DNA from: Aphanomyces cochlioides
Taxonomy: Eukaryota > Oomycota > Saprolegniomycetes > Saprolegniales > Verrucalvaceae
Assembly: GCA_019828595.1 (NCBI GenBank)
Contig: JAHQRK010000013.1
Location: 713,501 to 777,500, forward strand
Direction of reading: 5' to 3'
Length of the DNA: 64,000 nucleotides
Shown here: piece by piece, positions 10,850-21,928 of the stretch
How the letters are laid out: the number at the start of each line of letters is the position of its first letter
How positions within the stretch are numbered: position 1 is the stretch's first letter
Notes under the pieces: model-generated
The model's database searches: none
What the model was told of the DNA's origin: nothing
The model's input: the letters and a program-made list of their open reading frames with translations, nothing else
Position numbers and translations under genes: made by a program

Positions 10850-12394
10850 CACCTCCAGCAGTCTCTGGTTTTGACTTTGAAACTGGTTCTCAGGACAACG
10901 TGACACTGAGTTTCGAGCGCCGCCACTGAGTTTTGGGCCAAAAAGTCAGGGTTTTGGGACCAAAACTCAGAGGCACTGACTTTAGATTCATATTCAGACT
11001 TATTATGGTATACAAAATACTAGATATTCACGTTTTATTGGCATGGATGGACGGCAAAGAGAGCTGCACTATGCCGTCACTCTCTTGATGACCTAGTTTT
11101 ATAACATTACGCATATCTTCATCATCTCCTGACTCTTCATGGCGCAGGACGCAAGCACCCTCGGCAACTTGGAGCGCCAGCCAGCTGCTGGCTCTGTTTT
11201 GGCTGCATTACAGGTGAACATGTCATTGCATAAATTAATATAGTATTTAAAATTAGAGGTTTCTGAGCTTTAACAGTGGGGAGAGCATCGAGGATGCATT
11301 CAAAAATATTATTTGTTGTCGAAGGGATGATTATAATGATAAAGCCGCTCGTGTTCTGAAAAATTATTTATGCAAAAAGTATTAACTCGCAACAGATATA
11401 AACTTTCAGAATTCGCTTTTATCAGAGTCAGCACTGTCAATCGAGTTCGTATGATCGGAGTTCTCGATCTCTTCATCATTTGGTTCACTATCCAAGGAAA
11501 GCTCCAGCTCTTGAAGATATCCATGCAGGCTTGCAAGTTTCTCCTTCGACAACGCAATGCAGCCATAGACTGTTTGTGGTGTCAACGCATCGAAAGCGGC
11601 TTGAAGACGTGTTCCAACGTCTTTGAACGTCGTCGTCGTAGTGTACTGCCGCCCCACAGCACCTTTTACTATTGCCCACACAGTCTCAATAGGCTGTAAA
11701 TCGGAGTGATGCGGTGGTGTGTAGACAATCTCGTGTCCTCGTTCTTGTGCCATCGTCATCACAACTGGCTGGACATTTTGTCTGATATATTCAGCCACTC
11801 TTTCCCAAATAATCGACTTGAGGTCGGAAGGATCATACGGGACGCCTCGGTTTTCACAGAAGTCTTGCAATCGTGAGTTTTTCTTCTCTTGAAACGTTTC
11901 GAGACCGCTCTTGCTTGACAAAGTCCAATGCGTCCTCAACAACTTGGTCGTCAAATCTCTCCATAGGAAATGCCGAAATGAGTGGTTCACGGAGTCACAA
12001 TCAATTACAAGAGTTTCTTGGAGTTTTATAATAAAATTTAATTTTCTAATATAAATTTATGAAATTTGAAAGGTATTCTGTTTTTACGAGTAAAATTGAG
12101 CTACATTCTTTACAACTTTGCACCTTTTCTTGAAGGGTATTTGAATTGGAAGGTTCTTTTTTGTTCAATTTGACAGAGTGCAGAAATACGCACAAACTCC
12201 AGTTTTTTTGAAAAAAATTGAATAATTTTCCAGGAAAAAGGTGAAAAGGATCCTCGATACTCTCCCCCACTGTAAATTCCGAGACTGCTGTGAAAATATC
12301 GACACTGAAACTCAAACTCAGTTTTCTGTGCAACTCTTGCCCCTGGATCTCAGGTAAAATTCAGTTTCAGATTCAGTGACTGCTGGAGATGCTC
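10850..12394 (-). mobile_element. Relic Tc1/mariner-superfamily element
   Basis: The outer ends share an inverted repeat: ACCTCCAGCAGTCTCTG at 10851 and the complement of GCATCTCCAGCAGTCACT near 12375-12392. Between them lies a C-terminal transposase fragment on the minus strand. The remaining sequence is AT-rich without coding potential. A short open stretch at 11139-11212, starting ATGGCGCAGGACG and followed by a GT donor, could be a small exon but is not supported by homology. Ends are approximate. Confidence 0.5.
11406..11990 (-). pseudogene. DDE transposase C-terminal fragment
   Basis: The fragment retains YTPPHHSDLQPIETVWAIVK, the last acidic catalytic block of the DDE_3 (Tc1-like) fold, followed by VGRQYTTTTTFKDV and an acidic tail. 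The N-terminal DNA-binding domain and the first two catalytic Asp residues are missing, with no open continuation upstream, so the copy is dead. The acidic Asp/Glu/Ser-rich C terminus is unusual for classical Tc1. It lies inside the inverted repeats at 10.85 and 12.39 kb. Confidence 0.6.
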
Positions 12395-12492
12395 TTAAGT
12401 CAAAGTCAATACTAGTACACTTTGTATTGGGTTTGTGTGAAAAAAGATATGCACTGTACGGATCCAAGCGCAAAATATGAGTGATAACGCAG

Positions 12493-12757
12493 CTTATTGT
12501 AGATCACGTGGATCCAAGGATAGAATATGTAACTCAATATCATAATGCGAACACAACTTTGTCAATTACTCGACATTCAAAGTCAATATTGGGTTAACCC
12601 GAAAACTCTCTAATATTGACTTTGAATGTCGAGTAATTGACAAAGTTGTTTTCGCATTATGGTACTCTCTGATATGAATTTCTCTATTAGAGAAATTTCG
12701 TTTTTTTTTGTATTGAGTTACATATTCTATCCTTGGATCCACGTGATCTACAGTAAG
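12493..12757. repeat. Foldback (MITE-like) palindrome at the 3' end of the ferric reductase gene
   Basis: The left arm, about 12,493-12,588, and the right arm, about 12,612-12,757, are near-perfect complements. Matching blocks are CTTATTGTAGATCACGTGG against the complement of CCACGTGATCTACAGTAAG, and TTTGTCAATTACTCGACATT against its complement. The right arm carries an extra block of about 49 bp that contains its own small hairpin (AATTTCTC ... GAGAAATT). The outer 10 bp of the right arm are the last codons and stop of the ferric reductase gene. Confidence 0.85.
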
Positions 12758-14814
12758 AATACTTCCTTGTGGAAGTCAAAGCGGCACGAGTGCGCCAGCC
12801 ACTGAGCTTCTTGAACAAAAGGAGGCGGGCCGCAAGCCAAAACACCGACCTTGGCCCCGTAGCAACGAGTCGTGCTGATGACTTCGTCAAGCTTTGGTCG
12901 TCCACGGAAGTAAGCAACATATTCGTCCGAATTGACTTGCACACGTCCGTCTTCCGACGCCTCACTCACGTAAAAATTTGCCTTGACATTGCCTGGAAGG
13001 GGAAACATGATCGATTCAGCCGCCAAGAGTTCTTCTGGAGTTCGCACGACCCAGAAGAAATGCAGCGCCGGTCCACCTTGCGATTGACGGAAGCGGTTGA
13101 TCAAACTCAACATTGGAGTGACACCGATGCCACCTCCGAGCAACACGAGCGAGTCGTAGGCGTTGACGTCCAAAGTTGGTTTGCCATGAGGGCCGTCTAC
13201 GTACATCGTCAACGAGCCCTTGGCTTGTTTGCTGGCTTGGCTCGCGACGCGGTCGACAAATCCACCAGGCGTCAACCCCTTCATGCAGAACGCAATGGAC
13301 TTGCCGTCAGGGGTGACAATGCCCGAAAATGGATGCCACTCCAACCGTGAAACGGAAGGAATGTTCACCCAGAAGAAGACGCAAGGATTCGAGTTCTGGA
13401 CCCATTTCTCAGTGCGAGAAGTCGATGGCAGCGTGATGAGCACCGTCTTGGAGCAATGGACTTCCGTCGTCGCCTCAAAACGGTTCAAGAAGGTCGGGCA
13501 ACGAATCAACCAAGCCAGCCCATAGATCGCGAGGGGGAATATCATTGCATACTGGATGGCCTCGCTGTGGAGTAGCACGAAGACAAGACCAACTATCGAC
13601 GCCACGCGATGGTAGTAGTAGAACACTTCATAGAATTTGCGGCGGATCGGGTCAATTGCAGCGACGGACATGGACGCGAACGCCACAAATGCAATGAAAC
13701 CATACAACGGCACGACTTGCTGCGAGCCATACTTCTTGGACGACGTCACCTCGGCGCTCTTGGCCGACACGACCAAGTGGACAACCGCCGCAATCACAAA
13801 GATGCGAGCGAGCCAACGGTGCAACTTGACGATACGTTCATGGGATGAGCCAAAGATGAGTTCCCAATGTTCGCCCTTGGCCACGGGAAGCAACAGGAAC
13901 ATGATTGACAGCAATGCCAAGTGACCAGAGACCAGAGACGTCAGACGGTCTGAGCTGGCCGATGGGAATCGGTTGTTGATGCTGACACCGACAGCGACCA
14001 TGGCGCCAATGTACACCAAGACAACGATCACTTCGCCAATCTTGATGTCGGACCACGGGTTTGTGAACCAAGAGAGAACATGGAGACGTCGAGATGGAGG
14101 AAAGAGAGTGCCGAGGTGGATGAAGCGCCATCGGATGAGGTATGACGCCAAAAGACCCAACACGACGATGATGGCAAAGGCAATGGCACCAATGACCGCT
14201 GTGTTGGTGTGAACGCGAGAGATGCCATCAGCAGCGGCGACTTGGGGAGCACTGCCGGACGAGCTCGAGGCGAATTGCAGTCTCACGGAGCCTCGATCCG
14301 AATGTACCGATGGCCACGCGGAGCTACCGTGAGCCCACAAGAGGTTGGTCGCCACTAAAGGGTCGATGGTGACGTCGAACGAGGAGGACGAGGACAACGC
14401 GCGTTCAAAGGTAAACGAGAGGAAACCGTTGGCAGAGCTCATGGCTTGGGTTGAGAAGGTCGCCGCGCCGGTCTGCCTCGTGACACCCGACGTCGAGTAG
14501 CCGCCCAAAACGTAAGAATGGACGACGTTGTTGACCGCATCAAAGACGATGGCATTGTTGGTCGGCGAGTTGACCATGCTGGAAGAACGCGAGATGGAGA
14601 GGGCCATCCAACTCATGGTCGTTGTTTGTACGGATGCTTGGATGCACACGGAGGAACCCTTGATGAGACTGCGGACTTCGAACGGGCCGACAGAGACCGA
14701 CGGTTGCGACGCGAATGAAGAATCTGCACATAGAGAGCTTGAATTTTGAGCTAGTGTGTTGTGAACGCCAACGGACGCGGCCAGAAGTCCAACAAGGAAA
14801 CTCGACCAAGTCAT
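12748..14814 (-). CDS. DOMON-domain ferric reductase / NADPH oxidase-like transmembrane protein
   Basis: 688 residues from the ATG at 14,814, chosen because it opens a signal peptide (MTWSSFLVGLLAASVG); the frame is open further upstream without protein-like character. An extracellular DOMON-like domain (about 25-190) is followed by a first membrane span and a ferric-reductase-type haem membrane domain. Its histidines lie in HRWLARIFVIAAVVHLVV and YYYHRVASIVGLVFVLLH, spaced 13-14 residues apart as for bis-haem ligation. The cytosolic part has the FAD-binding HPFSG and the NAD(P)H-binding LGGGIGVTPM (about residue 556) and CGPPPF. The expected role is electron transfer from cytosolic NAD(P)H across the membrane to ferric iron, copper or oxygen. 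All motifs are intact. The last codons lie in the foldback repeat. Confidence 0.88.
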   Translation of the reverse strand: MTWSSFLVGLLAASVGVHNTLAQNSSSLCADSSFASQPSVSVGPFEVRSLIKGSSVCIQASVQTTTMSWMALSISRSSSMVNSPTNNAIVFDAVNNVVHSYVLGGYSTSGVTRQTGAATFSTQAMSSANGFLSFTFERALSSSSSFDVTIDPLVATNLLWAHGSSAWPSVHSDRGSVRLQFASSSSGSAPQVAAADGISRVHTNTAVIGAIAFAIIVVLGLLASYLIRWRFIHLGTLFPPSRRLHVLSWFTNPWSDIKIGEVIVVLVYIGAMVAVGVSINNRFPSASSDRLTSLVSGHLALLSIMFLLLPVAKGEHWELIFGSSHERIVKLHRWLARIFVIAAVVHLVVSAKSAEVTSSKKYGSQQVVPLYGFIAFVAFASMSVAAIDPIRRKFYEVFYYYHRVASIVGLVFVLLHSEAIQYAMIFPLAIYGLAWLIRCPTFLNRFEATTEVHCSKTVLITLPSTSRTEKWVQNSNPCVFFWVNIPSVSRLEWHPFSGIVTPDGKSIAFCMKGLTPGGFVDRVASQASKQAKGSLTMYVDGPHGKPTLDVNAYDSLVLLGGGIGVTPMLSLINRFRQSQGGPALHFFWVVRTPEELLAAESIMFPLPGNVKANFYVSEASEDGRVQVNSDEYVAYFRGRPKLDEVISTTRCYGAKVGVLACGPPPFVQEAQWLAHSCRFDFHKEVFLL

Positions 14815-15645
14815 GATATCGAACGCAATTTTGTGAAATGACAAAAGAGCCGAGATATCTCGAGTGGGGTTCAAATTTTCTCCAGATGGATTGTCTGCTT
14901 GCTCCGCGTTACTAATGAAAAAAATGATTCCAATGAGCGGTGTAGCTGACTGACTCCACCGTCGGAAGATCATTCGATGGCGTGAATTCCTCGATAGATT
15001 CGACCAGAAGATGGGATCTCGAGATACAGCCAAGAAGAGAGACTGCCTCGAGATGCATTCGCTCGTTTCGTTGAAAGAAAGATGCATGGTAGGTTCCTCG
15101 ACAATTCAAGGCTGCCATACGTAGCACCCATTTGTATGCTCTGTCTGCGCGGTTTGATCCATGCAGAAGGCACCACGTGGCGATTACAGCAGACCTGCGT
15201 AGCCAGCCAGGTTGTGCATTCCACCCGCAGAGCCGTGCGATTATTAAGACTGCTAGCGTTGCAGAGCTCCTCGATGGGCATTGCAATCAAGACGACGGGA
15301 TCTATAAATGGCGCGAGGCGGTTTTGCTTGTGAAAAATGCGATGAAAGATCGCTTGAGCAGACCTCTGAGCTGGCAGCACTCATGTGAATTGCTAGAGTT
15401 GACAAATATCCACTTTTTTAGCAGGGAAAACCCACGTTGGACACAATCCGTCATCCTGGACATCCTATTCCTTGTATGCATGCCGAGCGCCCGTGGTGAT
15501 GACGGATGAGACAACGCGCCGCCTGGCCACATGGCGACAACTACCCAAAACAACCTGGGTGCTCTTTTCAAAGCGACGAAATGGAAGATTTCTCAACGGC
15601 TCGTTGGGTACACCCGCTGTCTCTCCATTGTCTACAAGTGCACAC
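14815..15645. other. Intergenic stretch with no recognisable gene
   Basis: Upstream of the ferric reductase gene, so its promoter should lie in the first few hundred bases. Several frames are open for up to 136 codons on both strands, but none resembles a protein family, and they overlap one another. I see no repeat longer than about 15 bp. Confidence 0.4.
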
Positions 15646-16153
15646 GGTGGAGAAATTATTTGAATTGTTTTGTGCCAAATACAGAGAAGATGCATTATCC
15701 GGTTATTTAACATGTAATTTCCTTGAATGAACATTGTGTTGAGAGAGCTAGATCATACTATTGAGAGGGCATACAACCGATCGCCGCGGAGGCTACGCGG
15801 CTTGCATTCCGATGCCACTGGCACCCATAACAGGTAGATGAATGACAATTCGTGGAGCGCCAGTGCCATCAGCAGGGAAGCTGCTTTGCCTTCGATGAGA
15901 TTTGCAAATCTTCTCGCGGTGTACAAAGATGAAAGGGCGGGTGACTCTTGAGTTTCGAGCTCGTACATTGGACAGAATTTTCCGGTCAGCTTCACTTGGT
16001 ACGTCTTGGCCTTGGACGATTATTCCATCTTGAGGTGTGCGAGGCTCTCTCAACACAATGTTCATTCAAGGAAATTACAAGTGAAATATCCGGATAATAC
16101 ATCTTCTTGCACAAAACAACTGTACCACAGTTGCTTTCAAATAATTTCTCGTA
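15646..16153. repeat. Inverted repeat flanking a 290-bp insert
   Basis: The arm at about 15,646-15,749 is repeated inverted at about 16,042-16,153. Shared blocks include AGAAATTATTTGAA, AGAAGATG(C/T)ATTATCCGG and the block TTCCTTGAATGAACATTGTG. The enclosed 15,750-16,041 has an open minus frame of about 90 codons with no family match. It looks like a foldback or MITE-type element that carries a foreign fragment. Confidence 0.6.
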
Positions 16154-16571
16154 CACGGTGATTCAAATTCCAAGCACACAGTTCGGTACACAGTGCTAGT
16201 GGTGGACTTAAGGTTTGTAGTTGGGCGTAGCCTCCATTTGCAATGTGGCTCAGGCTCTACGAGAGAAATCTGTCTCGGCGTTGTCCCTAGACGGATCTGC
16301 ATTGCCCAGCGCTTGCAATGATGCCATTGCGCTACGATAACTGGTTTTGATATGCTGGAAGAAATTCCCGCGTGGGAATGACGACCTCGGGGGCATAGAG
16401 CACCCTCCGGCTCTGACACAGCGATTGCCATAAGTTTGGCATTACAAAACACTTTGCTTCATGAGAAGAACCACCTAGAAAGAGGCTGGTCGGGAATCGT
16501 CAATGTCGATGTCTGGGCATCGATGATATCCGGACGTCTTCGTGTACTTTTTCAAATTTTTCTGTGATTAA
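16154..16571. other. Non-coding flank of Harbinger-2
   Basis: No gene, repeat or RNA structure is recognised between the inverted repeat and the target-site duplication TAA at 16,569-16,571. Confidence 0.4.
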
Positions 16572-16765
16572 GGACCTGTTCCAAGTAAGGATGGGAGAAT
16601 GAGCAAGAACGAGCAGAAATTGAAATTCGTCTTGTTCGCCGGCTCATTCTTGTTCGACCAATGGATTATGATTGGATGAAATAACTTCCAGTAAATGCGC
16701 AACACATCAACGTCCATTTCTGTGTTTGGAAGATGCCTCCCAAGACCTAGACCAAGCCATCGAAG

Positions 16766-17738
16766 ATGACCAAGGCGCAACTCGTCGAGCAGTTCCAACT
16801 ACTTCAGCGACATGTCTCTCTCATCACAGCCACATCTCAAGGCTCCCAAGTTGATACACCCGCCACTCACGACTGGACCGACCGCAACGCGCGATTTCGA
16901 CACACTTGTTATGGCGAAATCGACCGACGCCGTCGGTACAGTCGTCGAGCTTCCGGTTGTATACACCCAAGACATGGTTTCTACATTACTGGAGCTGCGA
17001 TATACATCGTTCAAAGCAGCTTTCAATGGAAATTTGTCCAGCAAGCAACTCAGCGTCCTCTGGGCAAAGCTTGCATTGCGCTTCAATATCATGACGGATC
17101 AACCTCGAAAAGTACTTTAACTTACCAACTACCATATTAACTTGCTGTGAATTCTAGTTATCTGTCGATTCATTGAAAAACAAGCTAAGAAAGTTGCGCG
17201 CTGAGTTTATTACCATACAACATGGATTGAAAGCTACGGGGAATGATGAAATAGCGTCCCCAAAGCTACCAGAGTACTACAGCGATATGTTGGTTGCTTA
17301 CTCTGACCTGCATGGTATTGGTGACTTTGAGTTTGGGATGGAACGTGCTCCTCTTGTCGATGATTCGGGAGATCACACTGATGGAAAGAGCAAAGTGCAG
17401 AAGTCACCATGATTATGATGGAGTAGACATGGAATTAACAGCATCAAACGCGAACAAACGCAAGATGGAAATTGAAAGAGAAATCCAAAGTCAACGCCAT
17501 GGACGCAAAAAGCACCAGCCGGACTTGGCCTCAGGGCTCAACAGCCTTGGGGAAATGCTATCAAAATGGACTTATCGAGGCTGCAAAAGTCAACGCGAGC
17601 CACAGCGCCCCTGACAATGATCTCTTGGGACAGATGTCACAAATAATGGACCTCATGAAAGACACAAAGGCGAGCATTGACAAAACAAACGAGGTCAACG
17701 ACAAGATGCTTGAGTTTCTCAAGAGTAAGTTTGACTAA
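16766..17738 (+). pseudogene. Myb/SANT-like accessory gene of Harbinger-2
   Basis: Coding potential is spread over several frames. 16,766 onward gives MTKAQLVEQFQLLQRHV, the frame from 16,812 continues (STDAVGTVVELPVVYTQDMV), and from 17,158 the frame reads LSVDSLKNKLRKLRAEF. A GT-AG intron of 46 bp at about 17,112-17,157 joins the second and third parts in frame (QPRK to LSVDSLKNK). A final frame (17,472-17,738) gives a coiled-coil tail ending MLEFLKSKFD. The region with LSSKQLSVLWAKLALRFN is the likely DNA-binding helical domain. At least two frameshifts disable it. Orientation and position, 27 bp from the end of the transposase gene, match the accessory gene of the other Harbinger elements. 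Confidence 0.6.
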
Positions 17739-18380
17739 GACTTGGAATGAGCTTCATCGATCGATTACAATTCAACATTGTTAAAAATGAATTGTTTGAT
17801 AGAATCTCTTGTTCTTTGCGCACACGGCCCTTCCACTTGATTGAGATCTTCATCCAGCACTGTGTCGCCACAAATATGCATCCACTCAGGAAATTCATTG
17901 GGCTCGATTTCAAGTGTTTCTTCATTGTAATCAATAAACCAGTTGTGCAAGACTAAACTCACTTCGATCAAGCGAGCCATATCACTCGGGTGATGATGCA
18001 GCAGCTCGATTTTAAAGATTCGAAACTTGTTTTTCCACAAGCCAAATGCGCATTCCACGACCATACGACTGCGACTATGAACCAAGTTGTATTTTGCTTC
18101 GTCGTCGGGCATTCCATAGAAGATTGTGTATGGCGTCATTATGTGAGAATACAATTTGTAACCTGCATCGGCTAGTAAACAGCCCCCCTTGGCACTTTTT
18201 GATGGCACGTACGACCGAACTCAGAGAAGTTGAACAGTGACTTGTCATTTTGACTCCCAGATCGCAACGAGTACGACATGAACTTCATACGGTGGTCGAC
18301 AACAGCTTGCATATTGAACGCGGGAAATCCTTTGCGACAATACCAGCCAGTAAAGTTTTCAAAGCGCTTCACTGATACTA

Positions 18381-20245
18381 CTCTGGTCCGAAAAGTTTGC
18401 ACACGCAAAAATATCTTGATTTGTGTATGGTAATATTGTCGAGTTTCACTTATTCAATGTATGGAACTGTCAAAATGCATAAATATGCCACGAAATAAAA
18501 ATCAAAAATACCTTTATTAAAAGTGTACTTATTCAAAAGAATTCACTTGACCTTCCATGTAGGCCTCTTCGCCAAGTCTAAAGTCTAACTGAATCAAGGC
18601 ATTTTCAAAGGAAGCTTGGTCACATTCGACATTGTACTCTAGAAGATTTTCAATACAAGCATCCTTTCGCATATGAGGAAGCTTGTAATCGTTGCCGCCT
18701 CCGAGAGACATCGATATTTCCATCACCTTTTGTAGTGTAAGAAAGTTCTTTGACAAAGAGCTACTTGGAAGCTCACGAAATGCATCCTCCACAGCCAGAA
18801 TGAGCTCCTCGATAGTTCGAGTAGTCTTCTCATACTGTAGGCTTTGAATAGAATTAATGAATCCGAGATCCAAAACGTTGAAATCAGGGCTGTTGGCAGG
18901 CTGGTTGACGACAGAGACGCCATTCACACCGTTGGCAGCAAGAAATTCCGTCGTCAAGCTCTTGTGGGCTTGCGTTGTCTTGCTGAATTGTGATACCTTT
19001 CACTTGTCCAGCGCGGGGAAATTTCTCCTTGATCGCTGGAATTACCTTTTGCAGAATCGCCGATTGATACGTCAATGAATCGACGTTCTTCGGCACAACG
19101 ACAGTCGATCCTTTTGGGCGGTTCTTGCTGGATCTTTGCGCAGAAAAAAGCTCCACAAACGACCAAACACCAATCTTTCCGTCAAATTCGGTTTTGCGGT
19201 GGAAAATATAGCGAGGGCGGGACACATCGGCAAGAAACATCACTTTTGTGATGAAGCCCTTGGACTTCACTGAACGTGCGGCGAGTTCTTCGTCTTCATA
19301 CACGTAGAATGTCCTTCGAACCTTCCTCAAGTAAAACCACTTCTCATCAACATGAACATAGCTGTGCATGTTGTCAAAGAGTTGGTTCTGACTCGACGAA
19401 GGCTCGAGGAAACTCAGTGCAAAGCGCAAACGTGCCATCTTGTTGTCTTCTGTCAGGAGCGGCTTCACGTAACTTGACCGTGCATTGAGCCTCTCGTACT
19501 CTTTCATATGCCGTATAATAGTGGTCTTGGGAACGTTTGAAATAGCCGAGAGTGAACGGAGGGTTTGGCGCTGATGTTGATCTACAGCCTTGATGGACTT
19601 TTCGATATCTTCAGCACTTCGCTTCTTCTTGCGTCCAGAATTACCTAGGATAAGTATACTTTAGAATTTTATACTCATGTAAATTGACGATAATATTATT
19701 TATGGGAGGTTTACCTTTGATTTTGGACGAGATGTCGGCGGTCGGGCTTCCTGCCTCGGTTGATGTTCGTGCGCGGCTCCAGATGCGCGCCACAGTTGTG
19801 CGATTGCATTCAAACAGTCTAGCCGTATGCTGGTATGCGCGTGCTGGAAGCTGTCCGCCATCTGAGAGCTCCAGAAGGTGTTCATAGACTGCTCGCCGCT
19901 CCTCTGGGTCGAGGTTCTTTCGACGTCTCCTTGATGTCAGAGATGCTCCAGGAGCACGAGAAGTCGTTGAGAGGTCATCAGGCATGAGTACAACGGAATG
20001 TGCTTGTGCAGACGGAGTATTATTGAGTTATGAAGTGGTGGCGGGAGATTTTTCATTTTGTTTGCCCCGTTGTCGTCCGTCGAGAAGCTCTAGCTCAGCA
20101 ACCATTACGAATTCGATAGTTCTAAAAACAACCAATGAAAATAGAGATCTTGTGCTACTCATTCCACCAATCTGATTGTCCACTCCTCTTGTTAGAAAAA
20201 TCCCGCCAATCCAAACTTTTTCGGTGCAATCATTTCGGACCAGAT
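18381..20245 (-). mobile_element. Mariner element nested in Harbinger-2
   Basis: A 1,865-bp element with short terminal inverted repeats (CTCTGGTCCGAAA at 18,381; its complement, reading ATCTGGTCCGAAA, ends at 20,245), flanked by TA at 18,379-18,380 and 20,246-20,247. The target was the 12-bp palindrome GATACTAGTATC. It encodes a mariner transposase on the minus strand. Confidence 0.9.
18529..19985 (-). pseudogene. Mariner transposase (plant-like, DD39D type), one frameshift
   Basis: Starts at the ATG at 19,985. The first exon encodes a helix-turn-helix region (LDPEERRAVYEHLLELS). A 70-bp GT-AG intron (about 19,645-19,714) joins SSKIK to GNSGRKKKRS in frame. The catalytic core follows: SYVHVDEKWFYLRK (first Asp), ITIQQDNAS (second Asp) and PANSPDFNVLDLGF (third Asp), consistent with the DD39D spacing of plant and stramenopile mariners. 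A one-base loss near 18,980, just after QQDNA, shifts the frame before the third Asp, so this copy cannot make active transposase. The tail (LPHMRKDACIENLLEYN) is typical of the family. Confidence 0.85.
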
Positions 20246-20989
20246 TAGTATCAAACTTCCATCAATAGCTCCGTATGCGTTGGGAAAGCCAAGAGAGTCA
20301 AATCCAATTCGTATAGCTTCCCAGCCGTCGTTCGACGTTGGCAGTGTGATGACATCCAAAACGTAACAGAGTTGAATAACCAAAAGGACTTGATTACAGC
20401 ATTCGTACGCTCTTGTTTTTGAAATGCCAAACAATGCGGCTGTCGATTCGACGCCGTCTGAATGAGTCAGATAGTGAATCAAACAGGCCACGCGGTCATC
20501 AATACCGAACGTATTTCGATGGTGGAGGGGAGGGTGAACACGATGCCAAGCAGAATCAACATTCTCGACGATGCGGGCGTACGTCGAGCGAGAACATCGT
20601 AAATGTCGTAAAAACCACGCGTCCGGGTTAGCGCTTGACTTTACAAGCTTCCAGGTGTTGCTTGGAACCGTGAATGTGTTTGCCTTTGGTGTGCGATTAC
20701 TTCGACCATCATAGGTCGATAAAACGGCGGCAACGACGGCAAGAACCGAGACACAAAGTACAACTTCTTTCTCCATTCCAAAGTCGACGAATAAGTGGTG
20801 TTGGAGAGAAGCCATTGTTCATTCACTACTGGCTAAAAGCAATATATATTTCATCCAATATCTATCAATTATAGCTGGAATGACCTGGAATGGCCCTCTG
20901 TGGGTCGGCTGACAATTTTGAACTCAGAACGAGATGGAACGTGATTTGATTGGCTCTACCCCGTCTGAAAAGTTAGTTGGAACAGGTCC

Positions 20990-21242
20990 TAATTCTTCGT
21001 TTTTTCTGAAAATGTGCCTGAGGCATTGCCAGGCGTTCACGGGCGTTGATGCATCATCAATGCCTGGGAAACTGCATCGATGCTTGAGATAATCCGGAAA
21101 CATTGACAGACCGCAAAGCTGTTAATTATCCGGAATTTGACAAATTAGCCAACCAGAGGGCTGGATTTATAGTAAAATACTGACAGACATCGACACCGAC
21201 ATTCCCCGCCCAGCCTCAAAGGAGAGGTGACGAAATTGGACC
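20990..21242. other. Short intergenic stretch with a scrap of antisense OYE
   Basis: Contains CGACATTCCCCGCCCAGCCT near 21,199, nearly identical to 25,677-25,700 in the split OYE gene but here adjoining an OYE piece of opposite orientation. It is a rearranged fragment. Nothing else is recognised. Confidence 0.4.
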
Positions 21243-21569
21243 TTGTTGAGTGAACACGTGGGAAAAGTGGATCAACGGTTCAACCTCGCATATGTTCATG
21301 TGATCCGCTGCGGCCACTTGGGCCTTCAAGCTGGCGATTTTTTTATTCGCAAACTTTTCCACAACACACTCATTACGAACGTGGGGTACACCAAGGACGA
21401 AGCAAACGCTGCGATTGAAGCTGGTGAAGTGGACGCCGTGTCGTTCGGGTCGCTCTTCATTGGGAACCCAGATTTGCATGAGCGTTTTGCCAAGAATGCC
21501 GAGTTGAACCCATTGGATCATGCAACCATCTACGTCGGTGGAGACGAATGGCTACACGGACTGTCCTAA
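21243..21569 (+). pseudogene. Old yellow enzyme C-terminal fragment
   Basis: About 100 residues of the OYE TIM barrel: [48 protein letters not shown] (FMN phosphate-binding loop region) and the C terminus YVGGDEWLHG. The first two thirds are missing. The same segment in the intact copies at 46.4 and 49.7 kb aligns without gaps. It is the first of at least five OYE-derived loci in the window, not counting mirror copies. Confidence 0.85.
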
Positions 21570-21928
21570 AATGGAATTGTCAGACAAACTGACAGGCCAA
21601 AAGACCAGCTCTTTTGTCGTGTGTATGTTTCAAATAAACATTTTTTCACTTGTTTGTTTCATGCGAGCGTCTTCATTCTGGTAAACAATCGCCCAACATA
21701 CTTCTATCAAGAATAAGAGACTTTGCGCAAATCGAGATTATACTATAGACTATACTATAGACAATGGATAGGCTTATAGTATAATTCACTGAAAAGGCGG
21801 ATTGCGCATCTCTTTATTGATTATAGAAGAGACTATAAAACATGATAATTTCTCAAGAGGTTGGGCAATTCATGACCAGTCATTGAGTTGCAAATTTGCC
21901 CTTTGAGGAGAGAATGAATCATTCTAAA

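Larger units (their letters stand above)
17765..20815 (-). pseudogene. Harbinger-2 DDE transposase interrupted by mariner
   Basis: The N-terminal part runs from the ATG at 20,815 to about 20,248 and ends in AIDGSLIL, which holds the first catalytic Asp. After the 1,865-bp mariner insert the gene resumes at 18,378 with SVKRFENFTGWYCRKGFPAF, then SQNDKSLFNF (second Asp). After a frameshift in a G run near 18,185 it continues LLADAGYKLYSHI and VVECAFGLWKNKF (catalytic Glu), ending at 17,765. Removing the mariner and one TA joins the two parts in frame. The only other visible break is the homopolymer shift, so the transposase was intact, or nearly so, when the mariner landed. Confidence 0.85.
16572..20989. 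mobile_element. Harbinger-2 element with TAA target duplication and nested mariner
   Basis: The ends are the inverted repeats GGACCTGTTCCAA (16,572) and TTGGAACAGGTCC (ending 20,989), flanked on both sides by TAA, the 3-bp duplication typical of PIF/Harbinger. The element is 4,418 bp, or about 2.55 kb once the nested mariner and one TA are removed. It encodes an accessory gene on the + strand and a transposase on the - strand, convergent, as in Harbinger-1, -4 and -5. Confidence 0.88.

Noticed and set aside
12046..12333. 95-codon frame beside the Tc1 relic
   Set aside because: Low-complexity AT-rich translation with no similarity to transposase N termini.
14912..15380. Minus-strand frames of 124 and 136 codons upstream of the ferric reductase
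   Set aside because: They overlap each other and plus-strand frames, have no family signature, and lie where the promoter should be.
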